A stretch of DNA of 64,000 nt from Spisula solida (Eukaryota; Mollusca; Bivalvia; Venerida; Mactridae), in contig OX365949.1 of NCBI GenBank assembly GCA_947247005.1, forward strand, positions 19,161,130 through 19,225,129, in the 5' to 3' direction. The stretch's first letter is position 1. Each line of letters begins with the position of its first letter. The notes beneath the pieces are model-generated. The model was not told the origin of the DNA and ran no database searches. It was given only the letters and a program-made list of their open reading frames with translations. Both the position numbers and the translations under genes were made by a program. Positions 11,191 through 23,336 of this stretch are shown in pieces.

Positions 11191-11615
11191 TATGGGATAA
11201 ATTAGCATAATTATGTTCGCATAATACAAGCTCGTTATTTATTATTCATTTAAATTGTGCAATGTTCAATTATATTAATTCTAAAAGACTATGCCGTTGT
11301 TTTATTTACGAAAACGTTTTGCTACGTCGTGCTCAATCTCGTTCACCAGAGTATTCTTCGTCCGAAACTGGGAACTTGACTAACCACTGATGTATGAGGA
11401 TGCGTCGTGCTAAGGCCAAAACAAATTAATATTGGTGGTTCTGGTAACATATTTAAGAATAGCACAGATAGGTAAGAAAACATTTAAAACAATAAACTTT
11501 TGATTTTTTTGCACTGAAAAGTCAGTCGTGATTCCGCGGTGACTTCCAGCAAAATTCAAATAACGCTACAATGTTTAGAGCAGGGGCAAAATAATTAGGG
11601 TAGGTAGGGTTACGA
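11191..11615. other. No recognised feature
   Basis: Nothing recognisable between two MITEs. Confidence 0.35.
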
Positions 11616-11855
11616 GGGTACTGTTTTATCAAAGCACTTACGAAAATCTTAAAGTTACGATCAAATTTAAATTCTTTATAATTCATTAACAACTGCATTT
11701 ATTTGTGACATATGGTTTGTAGGGGTTTATGAACTGAATAATTATTAGCATTGCAGCTCCATTTACCACACTTGATAATTGTTAACAAATTATTCAGAAT
11801 TTAAATTTGATCGTAAGTTTACGATGTCCGTAAGTGCTTTGATAAAACAGTACCC
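11616..11855. mobile_element. MITE, TATCAAAGCACTTACG family, copy 2
   Basis: 240 bp. This is the best-preserved member: it begins GGGTACTGTTTTATCAAAGC and ends with the complement, ...ACAGTACCC. The near-perfect TIRs extend about 28 bp. Confidence 0.85.
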
Positions 11856-12040
11856 AGAACCACAATGTTACTTTGTTTTGCCTGATGATTGGTTGTCTTG
11901 AAATTGTACCAGCACACCTATCTCAGGTTAATGAGTTGGTAGATGTATGATAAGGTTTAATGTGATGCCTTCAAAAAAGATGTTTTGTTATAGACACACA
12001 ATTGAACGATATAGTAAGTATCAATACGTTATAATTAAGC

Positions 12041-12085
12041 AGAACAGAACAGAACAGAACAGAACAGAACAGAACAGAACAGAAC
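12041..12085. repeat. (AGAAC)9 microsatellite
   Basis: Nine perfect AGAAC units, followed directly by CTTTATTTTTTAG. Read on the minus strand this is AATAAAG followed by GTTCT repeats, the look of a retroelement 3' tail ending in a microsatellite. The body would then lie at about 12086-12560 on the minus strand, but I could not recognise it. Confidence 0.85.
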
Positions 12086-13020
12086 CTTTATTTTTTAGCA
12101 CATATTACATAGTAATAGCAAGTGCACAAAATTTATACAAAATGATATACGGATAATGGCATTAATAGAATTAAACAAATGAGAACAAATTTCATGGTAA
12201 AACAACACTATTTTTCAGTATTTAAGTATTTAATGAGATTTCACATGTAATTATTACATAGACTGAACTTATCGAATAATTTGTGATGTGACCCTTCATG
12301 ATCAGATTGATAACAACGATTGCCTGAATAAGCCTATACATTTGTACTTGTATACAAATGTAGTGTCCGTGCGTTCTTCTCGGATTCTGAGGTTTGATTT
12401 TCCAATCAATGACAGTCTTCGGTATATCAGTGAAAGAATCTATTGAACGGTTTCAAGAATATACTAGCTAGCTCTAAAAACTTTACTCTGCATCGTCAAC
12501 ATGCATTGTAAGCTACAGCTGTTAATTTTACCGGCTTCTGATCGGTAGGAAGCTGGTGCCTTTCCGCGCACCACACGCCTGCCAAAAGAGGTCAGTAGTG
12601 GACCATGTCGTTCATACAGGCCTTCACTATTAAAATAGAACTTACAACGATCGTGGACCGGCTATTGACCTTTTGTGTGGTACTGGTATGTAAAGCGCGT
12701 TTGTCTGCCCCCTCACAATTAGACTGGTTCATCGGTTCGATTTTGACTTCCGGTATTTCAAAATATTCGAACAGGCACCAAGGCATATGGTTTCAACATT
12801 CTGATCACCTCGGCCTTTATGCATTGTTATTTACCGGAGATAAACGGAAATGGCCGAGCTTTCACGATTGATGGTTTCAACTCGCCGTATATTAGTGATT
12901 TGCCCTTGTCGCTGATAGCCCTGATACTGAACAAAGATCGAAAGGACATATCATTAATTTAAGGCGAGTTGAAAACATATGCATATGAACGGGCACCAGT
13001 GTATCTCTGCATGCGAGGAT
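12086..13020. other. Unassigned AT-rich stretch with dispersed-repeat pieces
   Basis: 12798-12868 (CTGATCACCTCGGCCTTTAT onward) recurs at 35172-35237. An inverted pair TTTCAACTCGCC / GGCGAGTTGAAA lies at 12877-12973. Opposing short frames at 12592-12871 have no recognisable domain. Confidence 0.4.
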
Positions 13021-14300
13021 CTTTTTTTGAGTTTGGTAAATTTTATTTTAATAGCTCATAAAAATAAATTACAGACAAGCTCTCGGGCTTTTGCAAAGAC
13101 TATCTTAACATTTGGTAATTGAACTACTTTGACATGAACTGTATAATATGCTGAAAAGAGAGAACAATAAACATGAGAAGATAGTTAATTTAAACATAAG
13201 AACGTATATAGTAATGGTTGTTTCACATAGTAATTATAAATGTATCTGTGATTATATAAGTGGTTATAATGATATTTTTCAAGTGTTTTAAGGAATATAT
13301 ATCTTATATCATATAGAATACATGTATATTTCTCACATATAAAAACATATACATGAAACAAGACACATATGTTATGATTTTGCTTACTTATGAAAGCAAA
13401 GAGCGTTTACAAATGTAATGATAATCGAAAGTGTTTAAGCCAGTCACATCATTGAGTTAGTCTAGCTAAAGTATTAAGTCGAAAGCGAAAGCAGTCTAGA
13501 TTAGCTCGATGTGTGGTTATATGTTGAATGAGGAATAACAACTATTAACGCTTAAGAATTAAGCATGTAACAATTGATATGGACAATAAAGAAGGGGCGA
13601 GTTGATGTTGAAGTTCAAATGATATTAGGTTAGGGGAAGATGTTTGTTAAATAGTGTTATGAAATGATCTTTGACCTTAAGTTTGTTTAGGTATATGGCC
13701 AAAGTAGTATATTCGTTTGTGAAGATGTGGTATAGGTTGTTGGTTTTTGTCCAATTGTCACTTAGAAAATCTGCTACGATGCTGATGCAGAAACCTAGTA
13801 GCGAAAGTATTTGATTCATATAGAAATATTTGGCGTTACTTATTTTGTATCCAATTACAAAATGTTTGAAAGTTCGTATGTTTGTGTTTATACCGCAGAT
13901 ATTAAACACCGTTTGGATTTCAATCCAAAGTTTGGTTTGTTTGTGGACATTCAATAAAGAGATGGTTATATGTTTCAGTGACGTTGCAAACATGACAATT
14001 TTCTGTTTCGGAAATTTTCCATCTGTATCTTAATTCATTTGTGGTAAATATATTTTGAAGGATTCTATACTTGAATTGTTGTCTGGGATGGTATGTATAA
14101 AGGAATATACTGTATACCAGTCAATATGTAAGTTAAGTACTGATTCCCAATGATTGTGCATAATTTTTATACGGTTTTGTGAATTTAGATGAGATGAGGT
14201 ACTTATACACGTATATGTCGTTGCTTTTAATGTTTTCGAGTTTTAAATTATTTAATTTTATTTCAAGAGAGGATCTTGTCCGTACTGGTAAGCCCCGACA
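13021..14300 (-). pseudogene. 5'-truncated, decayed non-LTR retrotransposon (LINE) 3' end
   Basis: On the minus strand, 14030 down to 13948 encodes the zinc knuckle found at the C-terminus of many LINE reverse transcriptases: a Tyr-Arg-Trp-Lys-Ile lead-in, then CHVC, seven residues, HLFIEC (CX2CX7HX4C). Upstream, a QFKYRILQNIF stretch fits the segment that normally precedes it. At least two frame shifts and a stop separate these pieces, and the rest of the C-terminus continues in another frame to about 13625. About 600 bp of 3' UTR follows, ending in AAAATAAAATTTACC and an A-rich run near 13021. Only the end of the element remains, as is usual for LINE copies made by incomplete reverse transcription. 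Clade not determined. Confidence 0.7.
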
Positions 14301-15054
14301 TTGTCAGGATAATGTGATTTGGTAGCCAATATATAACTGCATGAATGAAGTACTATCTACATGGTTCGTAGTTAATTAAATGCGTTCGTAATGGTCACCG
14401 AATGTCAGCACACTTACATGTACTCTAGTGACATTTGACTGTAATTGCTGGCTGAATTAATCGTGTCATCCTACATGTAGACAGAGAGTCACCCGAATAC
14501 TACTATATATTTTATCATTAATGTAGGTGGTCGTATAGCGGGTTAATTATGTGGATTTTTATATCTGCGTTTTCTGTGGTTTGAAACTGTCCCGCAGAAA
14601 TAAAATCGACTTAATTATTTTAAGCCCCAAATCGCATATTTTTGCCGGCAGAATTATTCCACTCTATACCGCAGGTAACTGTATCATTGATTGAAATTTA
14701 AAAAAAAAACAATTATTTTTTTTGCAAAATTTATATATTCATATGGTTATGACTATCAAGCAATGTGACCTCATTCCTCGAACACATACAAATAAGTTGC
14801 ACATTTTAAATTTGAAAGCTACCTTAATACTAGTACATGGATACCGAAATTGCAAATATTCCTCAATGAAATTTATCAGTATTATGAGAGATCATATTTG
14901 TATACAGGGTTATTCATAAGCTAATTAATGCGAGCAATTGGTGAATTAAATGTTTTTAAAGTTCATTCATCCAATAGACTGCCGGTGGGTACTTTGCATA
15001 TGGATAGGTGATCTTCCCTATACGTGCATCGTTTAGGTTATGCTTAACAACGCC
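14301..15054. other. Mostly unassigned, with two dispersed-repeat fragments
   Basis: 14674-14700 (CAGGTAACTGTATCATTGAT) matches the TIR of the element at 56310-56897, as a solo end. 14920-15005 (GTTCATTCATCCAATAGACTG, GCCGGTGG) recurs at 44140-44235. No gene seen. Confidence 0.45.
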
Positions 15055-15160
15055 CTGTGTGGTATTCACAAAGCATCTTAGTAGAAAACCAAAAACTTTA
15101 TTAGAATCGTTATACTTCCTTTAGTATATCAGCTAATTAAGAGAAGTATGAAACTACTAC

Positions 15161-16648
15161 GAGGGGTGATCAACAAATACGCGGAAAATGCTCTGAAGTC
15201 TTTGTTACGTGACCAATATTAAAGAACATCGGTGAGATAATAAATTGGCGAATTACAAATACATAACTTTAGAATATAACCTACATTAGAATATAACCTA
15301 CATTATGAGCCAATGAAAACGCCGCATTTTCGCGGTTAAATGAAAATTTAATCATTAAAATTTTCTCTTCACAGACTTGACGCCATGCGTTGCCGCTAAT
15401 TTCTATCGGCCAATCAGAATGCAGAATGTTATATTCTAAGTTAGTTAGAACATATTATGTAAATTTTAATGACTAAAAAGGCCTCGCTTCGCTTCGCTCG
15501 CTCCGACCTTTTTAATCATTAAAATTTACTTAATATGTTCTAACTATAACTTATGAGTCAATGAAAACGCCACATTTTCGCGGTTAAATGAAAAATTAAT
15601 CATTAAAATTTTCTCTTAACAGACTTGACGTCATGCGTTGGCGCTAATTTCTATCGGCCAATCAGAATGCAGAATGTTATATTCTAAGTTAGTTAGAACA
15701 TATTAAGTAAATTTTAATGACTAAAAAGGACTCGCTTCGCTTCGCTCGCCCCGCCCTTTTTAATCATTAAAACTTACTTAATATGTTCTAACTATAACAT
15801 AAAAAACATTAAACTCAATGAAATATTTGGTCGAAAAAACATAGAAACCGTAACGTCACTATGACTACACCGGCCCAACGTCATCGCGACGTCGTTACAT
15901 ATTACAGTATACATACTCATTCTTGGCAAAATTCATAATGTATAACGCATTGAATGATTCTCAAGAAATAGCTGTACAATCAGATAGACTTCATAGACCT
16001 GTCAACCGAACATCAATGTTTTCCTTCTCAACTTGCATGTAAATTATTAGAATTAGCTGCTAGGGAACATTAATATGGATGACGTTACTTGACGTTATTG
16101 ACGTTGTATAGCTCGTTCGCACGTCGGCATTGATTTCACATGGCTACATATGAGAGAATATGCAAAACAGACACCTGTTTTGTTTGCTATTACACATTTG
16201 TTGCATTTTGCAATATTCCCATTGGTATTTTATAATATTTCATTCTAAACACGACTTTTCGCCACCGATTTCTGTATCGCACTCATTTTCAAACAACGAA
16301 TTCGGAGCAAATAGCTCTAAAACGGAATTTTGACTTTAAAAATATTTTTTGAAATAATGAATGTAATGATATATCATTGGACATTCATAATCCATCCTTT
16401 AGAAAATCTTAGTATTACAAACGCACGAATGATACGTCATCGTTTGCTACGCGCAACGTTGAAAAATATGAAAATTTGGGCCGCATGACGTCGAGTGACG
16501 TTGTCATAGGAAACCGCGTTCGTTCTGACTTTGGTTAATATTGATGGTCAGCGGTGAATCAATTTGAAATAGATTTATCTTCATGATTAGAAATTGTCAA
16601 CGACATACAATGACAAATAAAGAAATTACAACACTTTTCCGCGTATTT
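15161..16648. mobile_element. TIR-bearing insertion inside a MITE
   Basis: Starts GAGGGGTGATCAAC and carries the inverted pair ACAAATACGCGGAAAA (15173 onward) and TTTTCCGCGTATTTA (to 16650). Outer tips match on one side only. It interrupts a MITE exactly where the two halves of that family would join. No transposase frame was found. The tandem duplication at 15293-15788 is inside it. Confidence 0.5.
15293..15788. repeat. Two direct 248-bp copies, each ending in a hairpin
   Basis: 15293-15540 and 15541-15788 are direct repeats (CAATGAAAACGCC at 15311 and 15559). Each ends in an inverted repeat of about 35 bp: GAACATATTA-GTAAATTTTAATGA, then its complement, around the low-complexity core CTCGCTTCGCTTCGCTCGC (hairpins 15448-15540 and 15696-15788). 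Confidence 0.8.
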
Positions 16649-16880
16649 AATTATTTTTTATATAGATTTGAAGCATTATGTAAATCTACAATTATAATAA
16701 TAATGTTTATTTCAGTAATTAGGCCTCCAATCCATCATACATAACAATCAATGGCAAAGAGTTGAAAAAAAATCACTAAGAAAACGAGCGTTTGTTCCTA
16801 TATTTGTCATATTTCAATTTGGCGGGAAATATGCGCAGTAACGTTACAAATTTTTGTGTGAGTTCAAACATAAAAGTTTC

Positions 16881-18190
16881 CACTGAGACAAATCTCCAAA
16901 AGTTGTTTTTCAAACATCATTCATAGTCTTGGTTATCTGATAGAGTGCATGTCCAAGGCTAACATCCTACCTACTATAGTTGAAAGTTATCTTTAATATG
17001 ATCTGTGACTACACTAGTAGAAGGATAACAGCACGTATACTCAAAGGCCAGAGTTTTTTTTATTTTTCGTTTCTCGGACCTTCCTGTCCAATTTTTTGTC
17101 ATTTAAATATTTTTGAAAAAAAAAGAAAAAAAAAATTCCATAATTATACTGTTTTGATGATAAAATACCAGCCTTGTTTTATTATTTCATTATTTTGTTA
17201 AAAATAAGTTGTATTATTTTAGTGTTTCGCTGCAGAGTACTAGTCAATTGGTTGTTTTCTTGAAAACTAACACTGTGTTGATTGTTTTAAATCTGACCGT
17301 CATTGACTATTCTACCACCAACAGCTCGTGGAAGTTATATTTTTGGAGTTTTAATTTTATTTTCCTTCTTCCTGCCGACATTTCACACACACAAAATCTG
17401 AGTAACAAAAAATTAAAAAACTCTTGCCTAAGGATGTTGAACACACTTCACATTTGATAATACATGCTTGTATCTATATCAGTGCGTGATATCAACAATG
17501 TATTTTCGGCCTCTATACGAGGCATTCATGCACGAGGGAATTGGCACGCGACGGCTTCTTGGTTCATGTGTAATTTAGGTCATAATACTACAAACTCTAC
17601 AAAACACGGAGTGGAGTCGTGGACTGGAGTATTTTAGGCCGTTATAAAGCTATAACTCATGTAACCATAAGGAAATAAAAATAAAATATTGTAAGTAGAG
17701 TAGTGCAAGAATTTCATCTAAAGATTTGATTGCATTATGGGATTACTAGTAGTTTCTCCCAAAACTAGAACATAATAACTACATGTACCTAAAATAAACA
17801 CAAGACAAAAAATGGCATGATAGAATTCGCTGATGTAATGACATTTTGACCTTACCGTACTGATCTCTATGTAGCTAAAAGTACGGTAGTAATAGTTTGT
17901 TAATGATATACTTAGTATATAAGTAGTCTAACCGACACACTATACCACGATTCTATCTCATGCATGTACGGCGAATATCACCCGATTGTTAGTTTGGTTT
18001 ATTTTTTATGCTGGGTGATGCAATCCGGCATTTCCGTGTTAATTACGGGGTAAGTCAATATCACACTGCATGGCTTTTCTTGTCTGCATGGTGTTGCGCT
18101 ATCACGAGGAAAGTTATTACATGAAGGTGGTTATAAAATGCCTATGTCCACATTCATTGTTACCTTAATACAATTATACAATATTCACTG
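16881..18190. other. No recognised feature
   Basis: AT-rich with homopolymer runs near 17054-17133. Frames at 16980-17457 are low-complexity and unrecognised. Confidence 0.35.
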
Positions 18191-18366
18191 ACTGACGTAG
18201 CCTATTTCTGATGCAGAATACAGGGTGCAGGGAAACTGACGAAGCCTATTTCTGATGCAGAATACAGGGTGCAGGGAAACTGACGTAGCCTATTTCTGAT
18301 GCAGAATACAGGGTGCAGGGAAACTGACGTAGCCTATTTCTGATGCAGAATACAGGGTGCTGGGAA
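18191..18366. repeat. Four tandem 44-bp units
   Basis: Units start with ACTGACG at 18191, 18235, 18279 and 18323, exactly 44 bases apart, each containing TTTCTGATGCAGAATACAGG. The copies are nearly identical, so the array is young. Confidence 0.9.
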
Positions 18367-18655
18367 CGAGGCGACACACACGTTGCATTATTCTGCTGAA
18401 TAATTTTATACTATGTAGTACTTAAGATGTGTTACTTTGATATATTATTACACCTAACCTGCCAAAAGCAGCCACCCACTGACTGAACAGCGTCGGTTTT
18501 TTAAGGTTATTCCCGGGTTTTTAGTTGAGCGGAAGTTTAAAAATCGGGGTAACTAAACCTATCGAAAGCGTCTGACCACCGTGATTAAAGAGTACGAATT
18601 GATGCATTGACTGTTTAAGACAGGTGGTTGATTGATTGAGGTGACTGCTAATACA

Positions 18656-18870
18656 GGCACCAATCTCCCGAAGCATCTCAAGTAGAAATCTCAACTCAAA
18701 TTTTTAAGTTTTATGTTCAAAATATTTACTGTAATAAACTCAGAACAATGTATCTGTTTTGTGGTGCCAACTTTCAGAGTCTTGTCTCCTATGGAAATTA
18801 TCTCAAAGAAATATGACAGTATTTGAGATTTATCTAAGCTCAGATTGAAATGCTTCGGGAGATCGGGGCC
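18656..18870. mobile_element. MITE with CTCCCGAAGCAT TIRs, copy 1
   Basis: 215 bp. The left end GGCACCAATCTCCCGAAGCA is complemented by the right end ATGCTTCGGGAGATCGGGGC. Inverted similarity continues inward (AAATCTCAACTCA against AGCTCAGATT). A second copy, itself interrupted, is at 50230-50760. Confidence 0.8.
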
Positions 18871-20740
18871 AGGTTTGACTGTAATCCCATTTTTGGGAAT
18901 TTCATCGACAATTTGAAAAATATTAAAATTTTGTTACTACAAATACAGACAACTTAACCCTGTGTATGTCCCAGCATTCCGCTGTTAGCACAGTACCCTT
19001 GTCGACTTGTATTCTGCAACTCTTCGACAATCGTGAAAGCTCGGCCATTTTTGTTTTTCTCCGGTAAATTATGTTATTGCAAGTTGATCAGTCTTTTTAA
19101 AGTTTTTTTTTGGATGCAGATCAATATGATATACATAGAGTTTAGCAATCATGATGTTGAACCACTTTATTCATTAAAGTTCAAACTGTCATTATATTGT
19201 AGGCCTAATCAAAGGCTATAAAACTTAAACGTACATCAAAGCGTCCTATTACTACATGTATTTATTTGGACAATATTTTAGGAACTGTCAGAGAAGGCTT
19301 AATTAATCAATTGAATTATTTTGGCATATTTTATGTGCTTAGGGTTGGCACACATGTATTATTATGCATTGATTTATTTCAAAGTATAGGATTCATGTAT
19401 ACACCATTATAAGGGTATATAAGGTAAGGTCATATGAAACTACATGTATATGTACTCGGGTATGATTACGATTTAACAGACCAAAGTCAATGACATGTCA
19501 AGTTTGACTGAAATATTAATCGCTTTTACAATATGTAAGTTCATGCGCCGTGCTCAGCTAATAATATGTGTGAGGACAATAGTTAACTTTGTCAATTCCT
19601 AACATATCGTACATTTAGTGCTAAAGCAGGCCTGTAGCCAAGCAGAGGTATTCGGTGAAAATTTGAGAAATTACCATAAACCATGTTTTTGACATTTTTT
19701 GAGAATATATTTGACTCGATGTTTTTGTCTCTTGATACGGCCCTGTGTTGCATCATCAGGGAACAGACTGAAACCCTTTGAGTAAGGATCTGGACCACAT
19801 AGTTACCTTCAAAGAGACCGGCTGAAGTGTAGGGTTCGATCGGAGACCTTGACGTGCCGGAGTTGTTTAAATAACGACAGTACATTGTATAACCCAATAT
19901 AATAACCTTATTGATTTACGTTAGGTATTTGAGACCATTTCCAGGACTTCTTTGGATACTACGTTTACGATGCGTGGGTAATATCTTCACATTTATTGTC
20001 GCTGTGACGTTAAATAATTTGGAAACAATAATATAACTGATTTTAACACGAGTAGAGACCAAGAAAACTGCCATCTAGTCTGATTGCGTGAACATCAATG
20101 AACGTGTTCGTCAATCAATGTAAATAAAAACAGATTAATTAATTGAACTCAAATTCATGTCGTCATGGTGATATTATATTATTATTAACCTCACTTTTTC
20201 CACATGACCACATGGCCTGACGAATCGCGGTCGAGCACGTGTCAAATGGGTTGGAAATGACTTTGGTACATAATGTCTCTCTCTCTCTGGGGTAATGGGA
20301 GTTAAAACATTGTAGAAAAAAGTGAGGTATGATGATGTTTGATACAGTCAATATCATTTATCGTGAATACATCGCTTTTTTTCACAGCTATAAAGAATCA
20401 TGTCATTATTAATGTACATCATCGCCATGGTATTACCTTGCTTGTTGACATTTGTACGGACCCGCATCCTGCCAGTAGACCTACCGGTCCGTATACAGAC
20501 ACAGTGAGACCACAAACTGTTTCGATCAGAGAGTGATCCCAAATTGAAAAGGCGTAGCCCGTTTAGCCCTTTGACACAAAGTATGTGGCATTGCACAACT
20601 TCACACGGGCATTGTTCGCATGCCGCTCGCTAATCGTGCAGGATACTGAAGCTTTTTGGCAGACATGTTACACTTCTGCATGGACGCCACACGGACTACT
20701 TAATATAAATTTGTTTGTATATTATCATGTAATTAATGTA
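18871..20740. other. No clear gene or repeat
   Basis: The longest frame (19592-19897, minus) has a more protein-like composition at 19740-19880 than its surroundings, but no domain I recognise. It could be a decayed retroelement piece. Confidence 0.35.
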
Positions 20741-20950
20741 TAGTCCAGTCAGAATAAAAATCCAGTGACGCAGCGGTTGAGTCCACTATAACGGTGTAAA
20801 ACCAATTATAAAGGCTTATACTGTACCAACAACTATAATTACAATGCTAAACTAACAAACTAAACTTCGCTCTACCTGTTTAGACAATGGTTGTGATTTT
20901 TTGCGTACACATAAACTGCAACGTCACTGTCACAATATCCTAACTGGACT
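20741..20950. mobile_element. MITE with AGTCCAGT TIRs, copy 1
   Basis: 210 bp. Begins TAGTCCAGTCAGAATAAAAA and ends with CAATATCCTAACTGGACT. The same element lies in reverse orientation at 55918-56126, inside an intron of the CUB/LDLa gene. Confidence 0.8.
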
Positions 20951-21042
20951 TTATATGTGTTTATTATGTAGACCATATTGAAAATTGGTGTAACACCAAA
21001 TATGTTATCTACTATAAATAAAGTCGTTACTTACTTACTTAC

Positions 21043-21238
21043 TTGCGCTTTCCGTATGGAGCATACGCAGACTGCACGGCAAGTGAGCTGAACTGTAATT
21101 GCATAATATCCGGCTTATCTCCGACCTGCAACCTACGCAAGAAGTTACCCCCTCCTGGTGCCACGAACACGGCAGTATAAGACATGACACGATGCTCATA
21201 CAAGACGTACATCGTACAACCCGTAGCCACATACGGTG
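21043..21238 (-). CDS. Orphan exon-like block, unrecognised product
   Basis: A 196-nt minus-strand segment has an open frame of 64 whole codons, with higher GC and a balanced, protein-like composition (runs such as YTAVFVAPGGGNFLRRLQVG and LQFSSLAVQSAYAPYG). It is preceded by a possible acceptor (TCTGGAG) and followed by a consensus donor (CGCAA then GTAAGT). However, the donor lies in a TTAC-repeat run that could be the tail of a plus-strand retroelement, and a minus-strand SINE tail starts 16 bases upstream. I do not recognise a family. It may be a real exon whose partners are not visible, an exon fragment carried by a mobile element, or chance. Confidence 0.3.
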
Positions 21239-21253
21239 CTCCAGAAACCTTAC

Positions 21254-21563
21254 ATTGTTTATTTGCTTTTATTTATCCTCGCCACCGGATAATCCATATG
21301 GGCGAGGCCCCCAGAAGAGGTTAGTCACTTTAGTGTTTGGTGGATAGTCCATGATACAGAAGATGCTCCAGTTCCAGAAGCATCCCTGGTTCTTTTACGT
21401 GCTGATGTAAAGCATCATACACGGGACCTCGCTTAACGTCTCGTCCGAAAGACTGTTAGTAAGTTTAGTTATGTTAGGTGGGAAACACGTCTGGAGTAGG
21501 GATCGAACCCACAACCTTCAGATCAGCAGTCAGTAGCCCTTACCACTAGACCACTTGTCCACC
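21254..21563 (-). mobile_element. tRNA-derived SINE (minus strand)
   Basis: Reading down from 21563, a tRNA-like head has an A box (TGGTCTAGTGG) and a B box (GGTTCGATCCC). The anticodon region CTGCTGA resembles a serine GCT tRNA. A body with GACGAGACGTTAAGCGAGGTC and CACGTAAAAGAACCAGGG follows, strings common in superfamily SINEs, and it ends in ATAAATAAAAGCAAATAAAC. The weak acceptor and anticodon stems rule out a working tRNA. Confidence 0.8.
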
Positions 21564-21572
21564 TTACAGAAA

Positions 21573-22799
21573 CATGCATACGAATTTATCGCAAGACGCA
21601 AGGAGGCATATGAACATAAAGCATTTCGGGACAATTTTGTCTGAAATAAGCATACCCTGTGCTTAAACTGCCTTCCTTAAAATACACGACCGAATTAAAT
21701 ACCGATATTAATAATTTTGTATTTACATATAATAATAAGCTTGCATCTAGATTGTGTATAATATACGTTATAAATACGCTAAAACTGATCAGTAGGACCT
21801 ATGGATGACTGGTACCATGATGATTGACTTCCTGGAAATCGTTAATATATAGCTAGGCCATACCAAATCGTTTCTTCGTTTAGCGTCCGCGGACTGATAG
21901 GTTTGGGCGTTGAATGAGAAGGAAAACCTAACAATTGTTTAGTTATTAATATGTATAATTTTAGCATATCCTTCGCATTAATTCAAAGAAAGTTGTGAAG
22001 ATTGTGTGTAATATTAAATATTGACTCTAAATTTAAGCTCAGTACTAGTATTCGTTTTTATTTCACACAACAAGTTTTCAATTATTTCAGTAGGTTATTA
22101 TGATTGACAAAGCATGAAAGCTATATATGTTAGCCATATAATGATGAGAATAGAAGTCGATATGACTTCGTTTTTGTGTGGCGTAACGCCACACAATGTT
22201 ATTACCACTTTTCAGCTTACGACCAATTTAACGCATTAGGCTCTGCAAATAAATAGTTCTATGATTTGAACAATATTACAAGCATGCAACACGGGTTACA
22301 CGTATCATTGGACCTGATTTGTTTACATTACCAACATTTACTTATATTAAGACCAACAATTATATCCGACTTTTATTTTTAGAGGATATTTATAGTAAAT
22401 CATTCCGCCGGACTATATTTTTACTACCAACGAATGTTTTCACTGGGATGGCGGGAATTCGTATACTGTTACGTATGTAAATCACTCCGCCGCTGAACAC
22501 TGCAGACGATGACCTAATTAATTTGTTGACAAACATTGATGCTATAAATAGAAACAGCATGTGTTCACTGGTGGCGGAAACTGAAATAGTTCTACGTAAA
22601 GTAGTTCCAAATCATGTGCATGTAAAAAACGCCAATAACTAAAACTATCTTTGAAATAAACTAAGCAGATTTCTTCTTTATGAAAGGAGATTAAATCACT
22701 CCGCCGTTGTTTGTAGACGAGGTGTGCTACTAAAAGCACTTCTAGGCTTCTAGGCCGTCTATTGCGGTCGAATGCCGTCGAAGTTGAAAACAATGTTTT
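21573..22799. other. No recognised gene
   Basis: Contains a perfect small hairpin at about 22175-22195 (TGTGTGGCG, TAA, CGCCACACA). Frames at 22542-22805 are unrecognised. No larger repeat seen. Confidence 0.35.
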
Positions 22800-22849
22800 A
22801 GGCATGTATATGTTAGGTTCGTGGTAATTTATGTGTACATGTATATGTA

Positions 22850-23330
22850 TATTTGTCGATAATAAAACCGAAATATCTGAAGAAAAGTATGTAATATGAT
22901 GAATTTATAGTCCAAACACTGTACGATGGCCAATCTACGGGAGAGAACTTGGGTTGGACTAAACAAGAGTCGAAATCTAGATAAATGCCGTCGAAGCGAA
23001 ACATAACCGTTTTAAAGCAATTAAACATTATAATATTGTCACACATGCCCAGATATATGTATTTACAACTAATTTAAATTAAAATACCTAAACAATATTT
23101 AAATGATGACTTTATAGCCAAAACTACTACGACGACAAATCCAAGAGCTAGAGTCGAATCTTGACAAAAGCTGGCGAAGCGAAAAACAAACGTTTTAACC
23201 AATTAAACGTTATATCATTTTCACACATGTCTAGATACATTTATTTACAACTAAGTTTAATCGAAATACCTAAATCAATATGTAATATGGTCACTTTATA
23301 ACTCAAAATGCTACGACGATTGAATCGAAG
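22850..23330. repeat. Diverged tandem repeat, about 182-205 bp, 2-3 copies
   Basis: TCACACATG followed by AGATA and ATTTACAACTAA occurs at 23038 and 23220. The associated ACTTTATAG..CAAAA and GTCGAA...GGCGAAGCGAAA blocks recur at about 22890, 23108 and 23290. The copies are about 25 percent diverged. Confidence 0.65.
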
Positions 23331-23336
23331 TTTTAT

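Larger units (their letters stand above)
15060..16880. mobile_element. GTATTCACAAAGC-family MITE split by a 1.49-kb insertion
   Basis: 15060-15160 matches the left half of the MITE at 34573-34832 (GTATTCACAAAGC, CTTAG, AGAAAAC). The right half resumes at 16650 (TATATAGATTTGAAGCATTATG; AATCACTAAGAAAAC near 16770) and fades near 16880. Between them lies a separate insertion, described at 15161-16648. Confidence 0.55.
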
